From Variovorax sp. E3 (GTDB lineage Bacteria > Pseudomonadota > Gammaproteobacteria > Burkholderiales > Burkholderiaceae_C), in NCBI RefSeq assembly GCF_016082275.1, contig NZ_MOWM01000032.1, forward strand, positions 1-56,521: a stretch of 56,521 nucleotides of DNA. The letters run 5' to 3'. Both the position numbers and the translations under genes were made by a program. Under the pieces are notes generated by a model. The model was not told where the DNA came from. It made no database searches and was given only the letters and a program-made list of their open reading frames with translations. Position 1 is the stretch's first letter; every line of letters begins with the position of its first letter. This document shows, one piece after another, positions 39,553-48,374 of the stretch.

Positions 39553-40712
39553 GGAATTAAAGGCTCCGTGGGAACGAGAGGTGGACGGCTCTTGATCGCA
39601 TTCCAGTGCGCACGAAATTCGCGGCGCCGATCCTCTGCACTACCAGTTGTCTTCCAATGGTGACCCGATAGCGAATAGATGTCGAAAGGATGTTCCGTGC
39701 CGGCTTTTGCCAGCACCATGGTCGGCAGCCCTCTCCCCAGCGCATAGCCCAGTTCCAAGAAGCAGTTTGGGCGCAGGCCGGTGATGTCAGCAAGCACGAC
39801 GCGGCTGCGATGCAGCTTCGTGAAAATCTCCTGGTCGATACGCGCATGGTCGTACGCTTGGTTGCCGTCAACGACCGTCAGCTTGTACCCCAGTTCACCC
39901 TCCATAACCGGCTGCACGACCGTGTCGAAGAAGTCCTGAACGTCGTTGTAGTCAGCGTGTGTCGGATTGAGCAACCGGACGACGAATGCTTTGGGTGGAA
40001 CCAGCCCCTCTAGCAGGTCCAACAGATCATGCACACCAGATGCCACATCTGTTCGCGCAGGCATCTCGATGCGATTGAGCCAACTATGCGCAGGAGTACC
40101 ACCTTCCGTCTGAAACAGGCGCTGCGCATTGCTGCCGGTGAGGCCGAACTCAAACAATCGAAGCGCGCCGGTGTTAGCCGGTCCGAGTTTCAAGTTCAAC
40201 GGGATCACGGGCTTGCCGGCGTCGTGGTAGAGATTGGCCAGGAAGAGCACGCCTTCTCCGCCGCCAAGTGCGATGAGGATGTCGCCGTGTCGCGCCTGCG
40301 CTTCCATCCGCTTGCTGTTCATGTTCCAGTGCGCAGCGCTTTCAATCTGGACCAGCGCCGAACCGCGCAGCGCGCCCCAGACTCCAGCGAACTGCTCGGG
40401 AATCTGATCTTCGTTCTTGTGATGCTTGACCGCGACCACCAACGGGTTCGGAGCCCCCTCAGGACGTGTATGCAGATTCTTCTGAATGGTGTCCCAGATC
40501 AACCAGTCGAAGCAAATGGGCAGACCATCCGATCGTGTCTTCTCGGCATCGACCGGGATAACGAAACTGGCGCCTTTGCGAAGCAGATCCTTGACCAGCA
40601 CTTCCACAACTGCACGCGCACGGGTCACCTCCTCCGTGGTCGCCGCTAAGGCGTCGGCCGCAATGCTGCCGGTGATATGAATACGACGCCCGAACAGTGA
40701 TGACCGCGCCAT
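39549..40712 (-). CDS. CBASS effector candidate: SLOG domain plus deoxyribosyltransferase/TIR-like domain
   Basis: 387 residues. Residues 8-190 look like a SLOG (Rossmannoid, nucleotide-binding) domain: [24 protein letters not shown], and [20 protein letters not shown] at 149-167 with PVIPLNLK. Residues 240-375 look like a nucleoside 2-deoxyribosyltransferase/TIR-like fold: [36 protein letters not shown] with Glu320 in the place of the catalytic Glu, and GYALGRGLP. In CBASS the sensor part would bind the cyclic nucleotide and the other would break an N-glycosidic bond, e.g. of NAD or nucleotides. Start overlaps the TRIP13-like stop by one base (TAATG). Confidence 0.75.
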   Translation of the reverse strand: MARSSLFGRRIHITGSIAADALAATTEEVTRARAVVEVLVKDLLRKGASFVIPVDAEKTRSDGLPICFDWLIWDTIQKNLHTRPEGAPNPLVVAVKHHKNEDQIPEQFAGVWGALRGSALVQIESAAHWNMNSKRMEAQARHGDILIALGGGEGVLFLANLYHDAGKPVIPLNLKLGPANTGALRLFEFGLTGSNAQRLFQTEGGTPAHSWLNRIEMPARTDVASGVHDLLDLLEGLVPPKAFVVRLLNPTHADYNDVQDFFDTVVQPVMEGELGYKLTVVDGNQAYDHARIDQEIFTKLHRSRVVLADITGLRPNCFLELGYALGRGLPTMVLAKAGTEHPFDIYSLSGHHWKTTGSAEDRRREFRAHWNAIKSRPPLVPTEPLIP

Positions 40713-41608
40713 TACTTGTCCTCCATAACAGGTGATGGACGCAGTGCCGCTGCCGCGTCGTGGAGATGTTTAAAGGTCAGCGGATGATCGGGAAACGCCT
40801 GCGCCATGGCGGCTGGATACAACCTGGTTCGAATATCCGAGAAGGTCCAACCCGGTCGCTTGCTGTGCGGGCCGGTGGTCGCGACGAGTTCGTCGATCTG
40901 GCGCTCGGTGAGCGCAAGGCCATCAAGGTCCATCTTGAACAATGCGCGCCTCTCTTCGTCACTCGGGCGCTGGAACTCTTCCACGACTGCGGCCCGGCGC
41001 TGCAGGGCGGCGTCCAGCACCGACAGACGATTGGTGCACAGGAACACGACCACCCTGCCCCCGAAATGCCGTAGGTCATCTACGCATTGGATCAAAGTGT
41101 TGACCGCAACCTTATCCTCATGGTGGCTGTGCTCTTGCGAGCGGGACGCTGCAAGTGAGTCACCCTCATCGATCACAAGGACAGCGCGACGCGTCTTGCC
41201 TGCCGACTGCGTGACTTCATGGAACGCTTGGGTCAACAAGGTTCCCATTTCTCCGACTTTGCCACTGCCGCGCACACGGTTGCTGAGCTTGAACAGCAAG
41301 GAATCTTCGGTGCGTGATTCTTTCGCCAGGCGATTGGCGATGCACTCGGCCGTCGCCGTCTTGCCGGTACCGACATCCCCGTAAAAGATCACAAGTGGAT
41401 ACTGCTCGGCCACCAAATCGCAGATTGCAAGCTTCTGACGATGGTGCTTCTTGCTCCACGTCGCGAGCTCGCCGAGATTCAGCAGGAGCCGCAACTGATC
41501 ATGAATCTTCTGATAGCGCGCGTCAAAACCCAGCAACGTCTTTTCACGCGCCGCCAAGCGATCGTCCGGCAGTGGAATCTTGCCGTCGAAAATATTCTGC
41601 TGGCTCAT
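40712..41608 (-). CDS. cap6: TRIP13-like AAA+ ATPase of CBASS (Cap6)
   Basis: 298 residues, single AAA+ module. Walker A FYGDVGTGKTATAE (77-84), Walker B AVLVIDEGDSLA (142-149), sensor-1 FLCTNR (191-193), arginine-finger candidates in ALQRRAAVVEEF (203-204). TRIP13/Pch2-type ATPases open HORMA-peptide complexes and so switch the CD-NTase off. Gene order HORMA, TRIP13 with a one-base overlap (TAATG) is diagnostic of type III CBASS. Confidence 0.85.
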   Translation of the reverse strand: MSQQNIFDGKIPLPDDRLAAREKTLLGFDARYQKIHDQLRLLLNLGELATWSKKHHRQKLAICDLVAEQYPLVIFYGDVGTGKTATAECIANRLAKESRTEDSLLFKLSNRVRGSGKVGEMGTLLTQAFHEVTQSAGKTRRAVLVIDEGDSLAASRSQEHSHHEDKVAVNTLIQCVDDLRHFGGRVVVFLCTNRLSVLDAALQRRAAVVEEFQRPSDEERRALFKMDLDGLALTERQIDELVATTGPHSKRPGWTFSDIRTRLYPAAMAQAFPDHPLTFKHLHDAAAALRPSPVMEDK

Positions 41609-42099
41609 TAACTGAAGTCCCTTCGCTGCATGCCGTAGCCATTGCTGACGTAATCACGGCTAGCGCTGGATGTCAGGGTGGAGTGGCTGGTATCAGCACT
41701 GGTCGGCACCCAACCGATGCGTAGCTTGCTGCCCATCCTCTCTTTCGCCGAAACGCCGTACGCAGCGGTGTAGTACAGAACAATTCGCAAGTCTGGATTC
41801 GGTACCTTCGGCCATAGCACCCCACCAGGACGGCTCATAGTGAAGTCGCCCGCCTCCGTGTTAACCTCGAAGCGGGTGGCCTTTTGCTCGATGCCATTGC
41901 TCATCAGCGTGAGGTCAACCATCTGCAGGTAACCATTCTTGGCCAGCGCTTCGATGTCATGGCCCCAATCGCGTGCCTTGTCCTCCGTTACGGCACCAGA
42001 GCTGCTGGCAATCATCACCAGATCCGCCGTCACGCGACGCATGACGATTTCGACATCGGCGACGGAGTAGGTTTCAGTGGCGCTATAGGTTTGACTCAT
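41608..42099 (-). CDS. cap7: bacterial HORMA-domain protein of CBASS (Cap7)
   Basis: 163 residues from 42099 (MSQTYSATETYSVADVEIVM), chosen because ATG overlaps the CD-NTase stop (ATGA). The helix-rich N-terminus (VADVEIVMRRVTADLVMIA) and the later LRIVLYYTAAYGVSAKERM and LRIGWVPTSADTSHSTL fit bacterial HORMA1 proteins, the last part being the likely seat-belt. HORMA proteins bind peptide signals and activate the CD-NTase. Sequence identity in the family is low, so the call leans on position between CD-NTase and TRIP13. Confidence 0.78.
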   Translation of the reverse strand: MSQTYSATETYSVADVEIVMRRVTADLVMIASSSGAVTEDKARDWGHDIEALAKNGYLQMVDLTLMSNGIEQKATRFEVNTEAGDFTMSRPGGVLWPKVPNPDLRIVLYYTAAYGVSAKERMGSKLRIGWVPTSADTSHSTLTSSASRDYVSNGYGMQRRDFS

Positions 42100-43046
42100 G
42101 CTTCCTCCTTGACTTTGAATCGTGGTCCAAACAGTTCCTTCCAGATCTCGATGTCGTCCTCGGTCGAAGCAAAGTTGGCCGTCTCCCAAGCCTCCGTGGC
42201 AGCCGCGACGATTTCCAGGCGCTCGTCTTCGGAGATGCGGCTGGTCACATTGTTTGTGTTGCAAACCGGATCGAGGATCACGACTGGATCGGTGAACGCA
42301 GGAGAAACCTTGCCGTTCTCTGGGAACGTGATGACCTCCTTGAGCCCTGACTGCGCGATGTACAGTAGGAAATCGCGGAAGCGCTTCTCGATAGATCCGT
42401 CCTTGCCATGCTTGGCCAGGAGATGCGCCATGATCAGCTCGATGGCGAACGATTTCAGCGGCTTCAGCTCAATTCGATTGCGCCACTTCTTGGCAAGCCG
42501 CACAAGGGTGCGAAAGTCGCCGTCTACATCCTTGCGATCACGAACGAACTTGATCTGGCAAGGCGCGCAGGTCTGCACCTTGGTGTTGTCGTGAATATCG
42601 AACTGCCAGCCGTAGCCCGGTCGCGCGGGGTCTTCGATGACCGGCACGATGTCCACACTCAGCCCTGAACCAACGAAGGTCACGGTTGCGGCCTTGCGCT
42701 GGATCTCAAAGTCTTCGACGGCCTTGTTCGGATACAGCTTGATCAATGCGTCGTAGATCAGCTGACTCAGGCTCGCGAGAGTTTCCTTTTCAACGCTGCG
42801 TCCGGAGATATAGAACACCACGTCGACGTCCACCGGATCTTCTAACGTTTTGCGCAAGATCGTGTACTTCGCGAATGACCCAGCCTTGACCACCTTCGTG
42901 ATCTTGATCTCGCTCTGATCCTTCAGGCGCTTGCTGAGTTCGGTCACGAGCCTGTCTACCTGCTCGTGGTACTCCTTGCGCTTGTCGGCAGGCAAACGCA
43001 GAACATTGCTGTCGTAGTATCGAATTTCAGTATTGTTCAGTGGCAT
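42096..43046 (-). CDS. CD-NTase (cGAS/DncV-like nucleotidyltransferase) of type III CBASS
   Basis: 316 residues. Nucleotidyltransferase core: GSFAKYT (56-62), metal-binding DVDVVFYI (Asp73, Asp75), third Asp in GLSVDIVPVIED (132). Then an OAS1-C-like helical half with LVRLAKKWRN and LKSFAIELIMAHLL. Makes a cyclic di- or trinucleotide on infection. With HORMA and TRIP13 partners it is most likely of the CdnC/CdnD kind, which make cyclic trinucleotides such as cAAA (inference from known systems). First gene of the tightly coupled core; 68 bases after the S8 protease stop. Confidence 0.88.
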   Translation of the reverse strand: MPLNNTEIRYYDSNVLRLPADKRKEYHEQVDRLVTELSKRLKDQSEIKITKVVKAGSFAKYTILRKTLEDPVDVDVVFYISGRSVEKETLASLSQLIYDALIKLYPNKAVEDFEIQRKAATVTFVGSGLSVDIVPVIEDPARPGYGWQFDIHDNTKVQTCAPCQIKFVRDRKDVDGDFRTLVRLAKKWRNRIELKPLKSFAIELIMAHLLAKHGKDGSIEKRFRDFLLYIAQSGLKEVITFPENGKVSPAFTDPVVILDPVCNTNNVTSRISEDERLEIVAAATEAWETANFASTEDDIEIWKELFGPRFKVKEEA

Positions 43047-43114
43047 TTTTTTCTCCAGCCTCCAAGCTCACACGTTACTAAGTGATTGCGTATCGACGTT
43101 GCCTGGCCTAGGGG

Positions 43115-45329
43115 CTAGACGCGGATCGGGAGCGACACCTGCGGCTGGATCGGCACCAGCGTTTTCGCGTATGCACGCAAGATTTCGTTGTAGAGGTCGA
43201 CATGCTTTGGCGCTTCGACGGTGATGATCAGCGCGTAGCGAATCTTCTCGGCACCCGTTGCGCGACCACCTGCTTCGCGGGCGTTGTAGTGGATGTCGAA
43301 GACCGGATTCTTGAGGCCGCCGCCGCGCATGCTTTTTGCGCCGTGCAACACGGTTTCCCACTTGCCCATGTCGGAACGCCGCTCTTCCTCGGTCGCGTAC
43401 TTCTTCATGTCGAAGAAGCCTTTCGTGTCAGCGTTGGCCTTGCCGTCCTTGATCTTCTCGTCGTTGGGACGGAACACCGTCTCTAGCCCGGCGCGGGTAT
43501 AAGCGGCAGCATCCTGCGGATCGGTCGGCGAGGCGTAGCAAAAGGTCGCCTTGAGGCGGATGTTGCCGTTGAGACCGCCGGCCGGCAGCGGCAGCGAGGC
43601 GCGAAGGTATTTTCCAGGCTTCAGCTCCCCTTGATAGACCACACGCGCCACCCCTTCCGGGCAGGTGATGATGCTCATCAAGTCCTCAGGCACCTTGCCC
43701 CAACCCACCTCCAGCTTGTCGTGCTCCATGGCCTCGGCGGCATGGACCAGCAACGCTTTGATCGCCAGCGGGGTCAGCTCCGTACCCAGGATGGCCCGAA
43801 TGCCGACTGCGCTGCGCAGGAGGTAGGGTGATGCAAAGCTGGTCCCGAGTTGTGGCACAAGCGCGGGCTTTTTGCCTGACGCAAGAACATGGAAATACTT
43901 GGCCGCATCGCCACCGAAGGCCATCAAATCCGGCTTGACGACGCCAGGGCTTCGACCTGGACCGATCGCGCTGTAGGGGGCGCGGGTCCAGCCCGCTTCC
44001 GTATCGTTCGAGGCGCCGACCGCCAACGCATTGACACAGTCCGAGGGCACCTGCACACGGGCGTTGCCCGACGGCCGGTCTCTTTCGCCGTTGTTGCCGA
44101 TCGCAACCGTCATCAACGTGTCGCCGTCGCTCAGCAGATCGTCGATGACCGAGGTCCAGGCATGAACATCGGTGTCCTCGATAGGCAAGTCCGGGCCAAG
44201 GCTGAGATTGACGAACTGGTACTGACGCGACAGCAAGACTTGCTCGACGAAGCCCAGCGTTCGGTACAGCTCCAACGGGTCTTCGGTATCCGCGTCCTTG
44301 TCGAGCACGCGAAGGTGATCGACGTAGGCGAACGGGCGGGCAGCGGCGCCATTCGGCTGGATCGGGCCGAACAAAAATGCCGAAGTGACCGCCAAACCAT
44401 GCTCCAAACCTTCGGGATCGTCGCCCGCGTCTTCGTCGAGAACACGATACGAACGGAGCCACGGGCTGATCGCGTGCTGCTTCGGCAAGCCGCCGTCGAG
44501 AATGGCAACCTCGGTTCTGAGGACAGTGGTTGCTCTGTCGGGAGGCTGCAGCCGACCGAGACCCCTCCGGTGCGATGCACTGGCCGCATGCCGCGGAGCT
44601 TGGGCACGGGTCGGATGACGCGCACGAACACGAACTCGGCGAGTCTCTTGACATCACCATGCTTGCCTTCGACCGGGACAAACCAGAGGTTGCCGGCCAT
44701 GAAGCCGAGATCGTTGTGAACTTTAACATCCACACCCTTGGCGTATCGCACGAAGGCCCGCTGGACGAATAAGCGGTCTTCATCGGGCAGCAGATGGACG
44801 CCTACTTCGAAAAAGCGATCTTTCCTGCTGCCGTAGTTCGCGATTCGTTCTTCAGGTGTGAAGACGGAAAACTTTTCGATATGCGCGAGGTCCAGCGCCT
44901 CATCGGATTCGGCTTCGATCTCGCGCGTCCAGCCTTTGAGGTTGCGGAAGGCCTGACGCTTGCCGGCGACGAACAGTTCAGTGGTTGTGCATTCCTGCGG
45001 CGTGCCCTTCTTGGTCCAGCCGCCAGGAATCACCTTTACCGTTCGCTGCCGACCGATTCCAGACCTACGGTGCGCAGCATTGCAACCGGGAAAAAAGACC
45101 GCGCGATGTAGCTCGGATTCATCGTCAGCCGAGCAACGCCGAAGTCGCCAGGACAAGCCTCCGGTGGCAAGGCGTCCAGTGCTGTCGCGGTTGCGGAGAA
45201 CTGCGGCGTAAGGCGCCCCGCGGCTTCTTGGAAGGAGTAAACCTCAGCCTTGCCGGGCTTACGCTTTGGTCCCTTGATATCGTGGGTCAGCAGCTCGCCG
45301 CGCCCAATAAGGAAATTGGTTTGGCTCAT
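43115..45329 (-). pseudogene. subtilisin-like S8 protease, two frameshifts as given
   Basis: Start at 45329 (MSQTNFLIGRGELLTHDIKG), overlapping the ATPase stop (ATGA). The first 98 residues are followed by a slip at about 45036-45045 (VGSER; TVKVIPGGW in next frame), then a roughly 160-residue stretch, a second slip near 44560 in a G-rich run, and the protease domain: EVAILDGG (Asp), GLEHGLAV (His), SLSLGP-like FVNLSLGP, AIGNNGE (oxyanion Asn), LGTSFASP (Ser). With frames restored it is about 735 residues. If the reading is right the gene is broken; if one base is missing twice it is a full protease. Paired S8 and AAA genes occur elsewhere, probably as target processing or defence (inference). 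Confidence 0.78.
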
Positions 45330-46492
45330 GTGTCAGGCTTCCCCTTCGAGGTTTTTTTCGCTGCAGGCGGCTGCTCGTTCGTGTACTTCCGGATGGTGTC
45401 GCGACTCACGCCGGTGATATCAGAGACAGTGTGCTGCGACAGACGGGTCTGCTTCGCCAGCAGCACAGCCAGATCGATGCGGGCCTGTCGGTCCAGGACG
45501 AGCGCGCGCGATTTAATGAACTCTTCAATGAGATCGGCATCCGAGGCCGTGCCCAGCGCCACCGCACGGCGGAAACGCTGAAGATCCCGTTCAATGTCGC
45601 TGAACGACTCGCCGTCGAATGCAAAGGTCAGAATGTCGATCCAGCGGCCGAACAGCGCGTAGTCCGGACCGAGAAAGCGTTTGATCGCTGCCTTGACAGC
45701 CGACATCTCCGGCGCCTTGAACGCAATCACCAGATCGAAGCGACGCCACAACGCAGGGTCGATGAGTTCAGAGTGGTTGGTGGCGGCAAGCAACAGTCCA
45801 GTGGCTGGCCATTCATCGACCTCTTGCAAAATGACGGTAACTAGGCGCTTCAGTTCGCCGATATCGGTATCGTCACTGCGGCGCTTGGCGATGGCATCGA
45901 TCTCATCCAGCAGCAGCACGCACGGACTGCGTTTCGCGAAGTCGAGCGCAGCACGCAGATTGGTCCCACTTCGGCCGAGCAGGCTGCTCATGACAGCAGT
46001 CAGATCCAGCACGTACAGCGGCACACCCAGTTGCGAGGCAAGCCAGCGCGCGGTCAATGTCTTACCGACGCCGGGGGGCCCTACGAAGATGGCGGAACGC
46101 GTTGGGCTCAACCCCATCGACGCCAGGCGTTCCGTTTGACGACGTTCCTGGATCAATTGGCTCAACGTTTCTTCAAGATCGACCGACAGCAATGGCTGCT
46201 CGCGATCGGGCGTGTCCTTGAAAACCTTCAACAGTGACAACCGCGACTCGTCATCCACCGGCAATGCATGCGCAGGCATCGCGGGCTGCGGGACCTTGCG
46301 CGTGGGCGCGCTCGTTCGAGGCAACTTCGCGCGCAGGTAGAGGTCCATCTGCTCCGCCAGCTCCGGGTCGGTGTTCCGGTACTTCCGAACGAGCCTAGCC
46401 ACGAACAGGCGCACGTCCTCAGTCTGCTCGGCAAGCGCCAGTCGAACGACCTGGGCTAAATCAGATTGCGCTTCGTTCATTTCGTCCAACAT
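45326..46492 (-). CDS. AAA+ ATPase with C-terminal HTH, partner of the S8 protease
   Basis: 388 residues from 46492; a second Met four codons on (MNEAQSDL) is an alternative start. Helical N-terminus, then one FtsH/CDC48-like AAA module: Walker A IFVGPPGVGKTLTARW (138-145), Walker B CVLLLDEIDAIAKRR (193-200), sensor LLAATNHSELIDPALWRRFD with an arginine finger. The end (LSQHTVSDITGVSRDTIRKY, about 352-371) looks like a helix-turn-helix. Classic use: to unfold or present substrate to the protease, with DNA contact. Upstream lies an AT-rich promoter. Confidence 0.85.
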   Translation of the reverse strand: MLDEMNEAQSDLAQVVRLALAEQTEDVRLFVARLVRKYRNTDPELAEQMDLYLRAKLPRTSAPTRKVPQPAMPAHALPVDDESRLSLLKVFKDTPDREQPLLSVDLEETLSQLIQERRQTERLASMGLSPTRSAIFVGPPGVGKTLTARWLASQLGVPLYVLDLTAVMSSLLGRSGTNLRAALDFAKRSPCVLLLDEIDAIAKRRSDDTDIGELKRLVTVILQEVDEWPATGLLLAATNHSELIDPALWRRFDLVIAFKAPEMSAVKAAIKRFLGPDYALFGRWIDILTFAFDGESFSDIERDLQRFRRAVALGTASDADLIEEFIKSRALVLDRQARIDLAVLLAKQTRLSQHTVSDITGVSRDTIRKYTNEQPPAAKKTSKGKPDT

Positions 46493-46570
46493 TCCAATAA
46501 CTCATTGATTTTTAAGTGTTTTTTAAAATTTAAAATGGACTATTTTATTGTCTCACGTTTTTACCGGGTT
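46493..46570. promoter_or_regulatory. AT-rich promoter region of the defence island
   Basis: The stretch 46497-46555 is far richer in A/T than the surrounding DNA and includes TTTTAAAATTTAAAA at 46523-46537. It lies just before the AAA gene and is the most likely promoter for the S8/AAA genes and perhaps the whole island. Exact -10 and -35 boxes cannot be fixed. Confidence 0.45.
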
Positions 46571-47439
46571 GTGAAGGGCACGGATTGGCCGGAGGGCACA
46601 GACAGCCGCAACGATCGGAAATGCCCCCGCCTGGCCGCCCGCGCTTCGGCGGGTCAGCGTCCCGGCGCCGGGCTCGCGAGGCGCTGCCCTGTGCCGCATC
46701 GCGAGCCGCAGCCATTCGGCTTTCATCCCTGACGCTTTCGCCGCTCCCAGGCCTGCGTGCTGCGTTTGCCTCCCGGGGATCGGCCGGCAGCCCCGCCCAC
46801 CGAGCACCGCCCCCTACAAGACCGCCGAACAGGCAGAGCGCAAAGGCAAACGCAAGACCCACGAAGAGCTTGAGGCGGAACGTGCGAGTCTGGCGACTCA
46901 TATGCTGAATCTCGCGCAGGAGCACATTGCGAGAAGCTTCTTACGGGCCCAGGCGGCAGAAATCACCCACTAGCGCCGGCGCTCCACAAGCAACAATGCG
47001 GGCGCACGCGCTGCACGCGCTGCACGCGTCAGGGCAGAGGGCAGAGGGCAGAGGGAAAATTTCGCCTGGATCAGCCCCCTGTTCATGGACACACAGGCGA
47101 GGAGGCGCGCCGTGAATGAGGCTACTGTCGATGCCATCCGGAGATGATCATTCCCAGGCTCGACCAACCGTTACAAGAGAGCAGCGTATTCCATCGCGTT
47201 CTTGCTGCAGTCTTGGATTGGTGGGATCGACAAGACCAAGCGTTAACATGCCGCCGCGTTGCCTTCATCAACTCACGTGGAATCTCACAAGCCCCAAAAA
47301 GCGAGCCGGCGGAATGGAAATTCACCTTATGGAAGGCAGCCAAGTAGAGGCAATCGGACCAGGGCAGCAACGTTGCTCTTGAACGGCGCGAAGAGATATC
47401 GATAGGGCTCGACGTTGTTGGCCTTGGCCAAAAACTGGA
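46571..47439. other. 870-base stretch with only remnants
   Basis: At about 46810-46974 a plus-strand frame ends with YKTAEQAERKGKRKTHEEL and LAQEHIARSFLRAQAAEITH before a stop: it reads like the charged tail of a real protein, family unknown. Its upstream part is not in frame. Two short tandem repeats follow at 47004-47055. Nothing else can be supported. Confidence 0.35.
47004..47055. repeat. short tandem repeats (GCACGCGCT x3; AGGGCAG x3.5)
   Basis: GCACGCGCT repeats about three times at 47004-47028, and the seven-base unit AGGGCAG repeats three and a half times at 47031-47055. They are adjoining and intergenic. May vary in copy number. Confidence 0.7.
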
Positions 47440-48045
47440 CTAATTGATCTGAGAGCCGGAAGATCCAACCGTGGTCGAAGAAAGCTTCGACAGCAGTGCG
47501 GCGCGGCAGACATCCAGAATTTCATCGGCAAGCGGCGAGTCGTCGGGACACGCCCGCGACAGCACGATTGCGCCGATTGCCTGCGCAATGACCTCGATCC
47601 GCCTAGCGCGCGCGTCGCCTCCCCGATCGGTTTCCCCCGGCGTGTCGAATTGGTTTGCCGGGTTCGCCAGCAAGCTTTCAGCGCCGGCCGCAAAAGCGGT
47701 CTTGATCGACTCTGGCTGACGCGCAGCGTCTCCGCATAGCGCGGCCATCGTGCAACCTTCACCCCGAGCGTTGCGATGCTCACGGGACAGGTAGTACTTG
47801 ACGAACTCGATCGCATCGACGCCTTCGGCTTTGGCGGCCGTCTGCGCAAAGCCACAGGTCGCCGCTTCCGCCATCAGGTCGGCCTTGGACCCGAAGTGCT
47901 TGTAGAACCCGCCGTGGGTGAAGCCTGCGACCGCCATCAAGTCCGCAATCCCCACCCCGTCGTAGCCGCGTTGGCGAAACAGCGTAGAGGCCGTCTCGAC
48001 GATGTGCGCCCGGTTCGCCTGCACCTGCGCTTTGGTGACCTTCAT
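47440..48045 (-). CDS. TetR-family transcriptional regulator
   Basis: 201 residues from 48045 (MKVTKAQVQANRAHIVETAS); the frame opens 19 codons earlier. TetR helix-turn-helix: TLFRQRGYDGVGIADLMAVA then GFTHGGFYKHFGSKADLMAEA. The C-terminal half has the CTMAALCGDAARQPESIK block found in many TetR proteins of this sort. Divergent from the SDR at 48375 with operator-like repeats between. Parallel to the TetR-SDR pair at 50815/51491. Confidence 0.88.
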   Translation of the reverse strand: MKVTKAQVQANRAHIVETASTLFRQRGYDGVGIADLMAVAGFTHGGFYKHFGSKADLMAEAATCGFAQTAAKAEGVDAIEFVKYYLSREHRNARGEGCTMAALCGDAARQPESIKTAFAAGAESLLANPANQFDTPGETDRGGDARARRIEVIAQAIGAIVLSRACPDDSPLADEILDVCRAALLSKLSSTTVGSSGSQIN

Positions 48046-48091
48046 GTCCAGGAGCTCTCTAGATGTGCCATCAGTGAAGTCACGAATATAC

Positions 48092-48146
48092 ATTGATGTC
48101 AATCGCCATCAAACGCCTTGACAATAAAGATGATGATCGACATCAT
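48092..48146. promoter_or_regulatory. operator-like palindromes between TetR and SDR
   Basis: ATTGATGTCAAT (48092-48103) is a palindrome with a two-base centre. ATGATCGACATCAT (48133-48146) has the ATGAT-N4-ATCAT form also found at 50803 and 51448. They lie in the divergent spacer, 47-100 bases from the TetR start. Confidence 0.6.
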
Positions 48147-48177
48147 TATCGCGACTTACTTTCGAAGGCCTTCGTAT

Positions 48178-48300
48178 ATGAGCGATACCTACCTGACTGT
48201 CCCCACCCGCTTCGGTGAAGTGGATGACGACAAATTCGCCCGTCGCTGTTGGCGCACGCGGTGCCACCCAGGGCTGCATCGACTATTCGGCCCTCGCTGA
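48178..48300 (+). pseudogene. alpha/beta hydrolase, N-terminal remnant
   Basis: ATG at 48178 reads MSDTYLTVPTRFGEVDDDKF, which resembles the N-terminus of alpha/beta hydrolases (TxPTRFVEVxGxxFAYRR). After about 23 residues the similarity stops and the frame ends at 48300. It stands directly after the operator, so the operon probably began with this gene before most of it was lost. Confidence 0.45.
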
Positions 48301-48374
48301 TTCCAGCTTCCGATAGCCGTTTTCCCATGTTGCATGTCGCGGCATGGACTCACCTTTCGATCAGGAGAAAACAC

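Noticed and set aside
39010..46492. Prophage or restriction-modification island
   Set aside because: No methylase, endonuclease of known type, integrase or structural phage gene was seen; the genes fit CBASS and a protease pair.
46545..46925. Minus-strand frame with a hydrophobic, signal-like start
   Set aside because: The later part is low-complexity Arg/Pro/Gly sequence and the plus strand carries a more protein-like tail in the same place.
47004..47055. Possible CRISPR-like repeat array
   Set aside because: Units are 7-9 bases and adjacent with no spacers.
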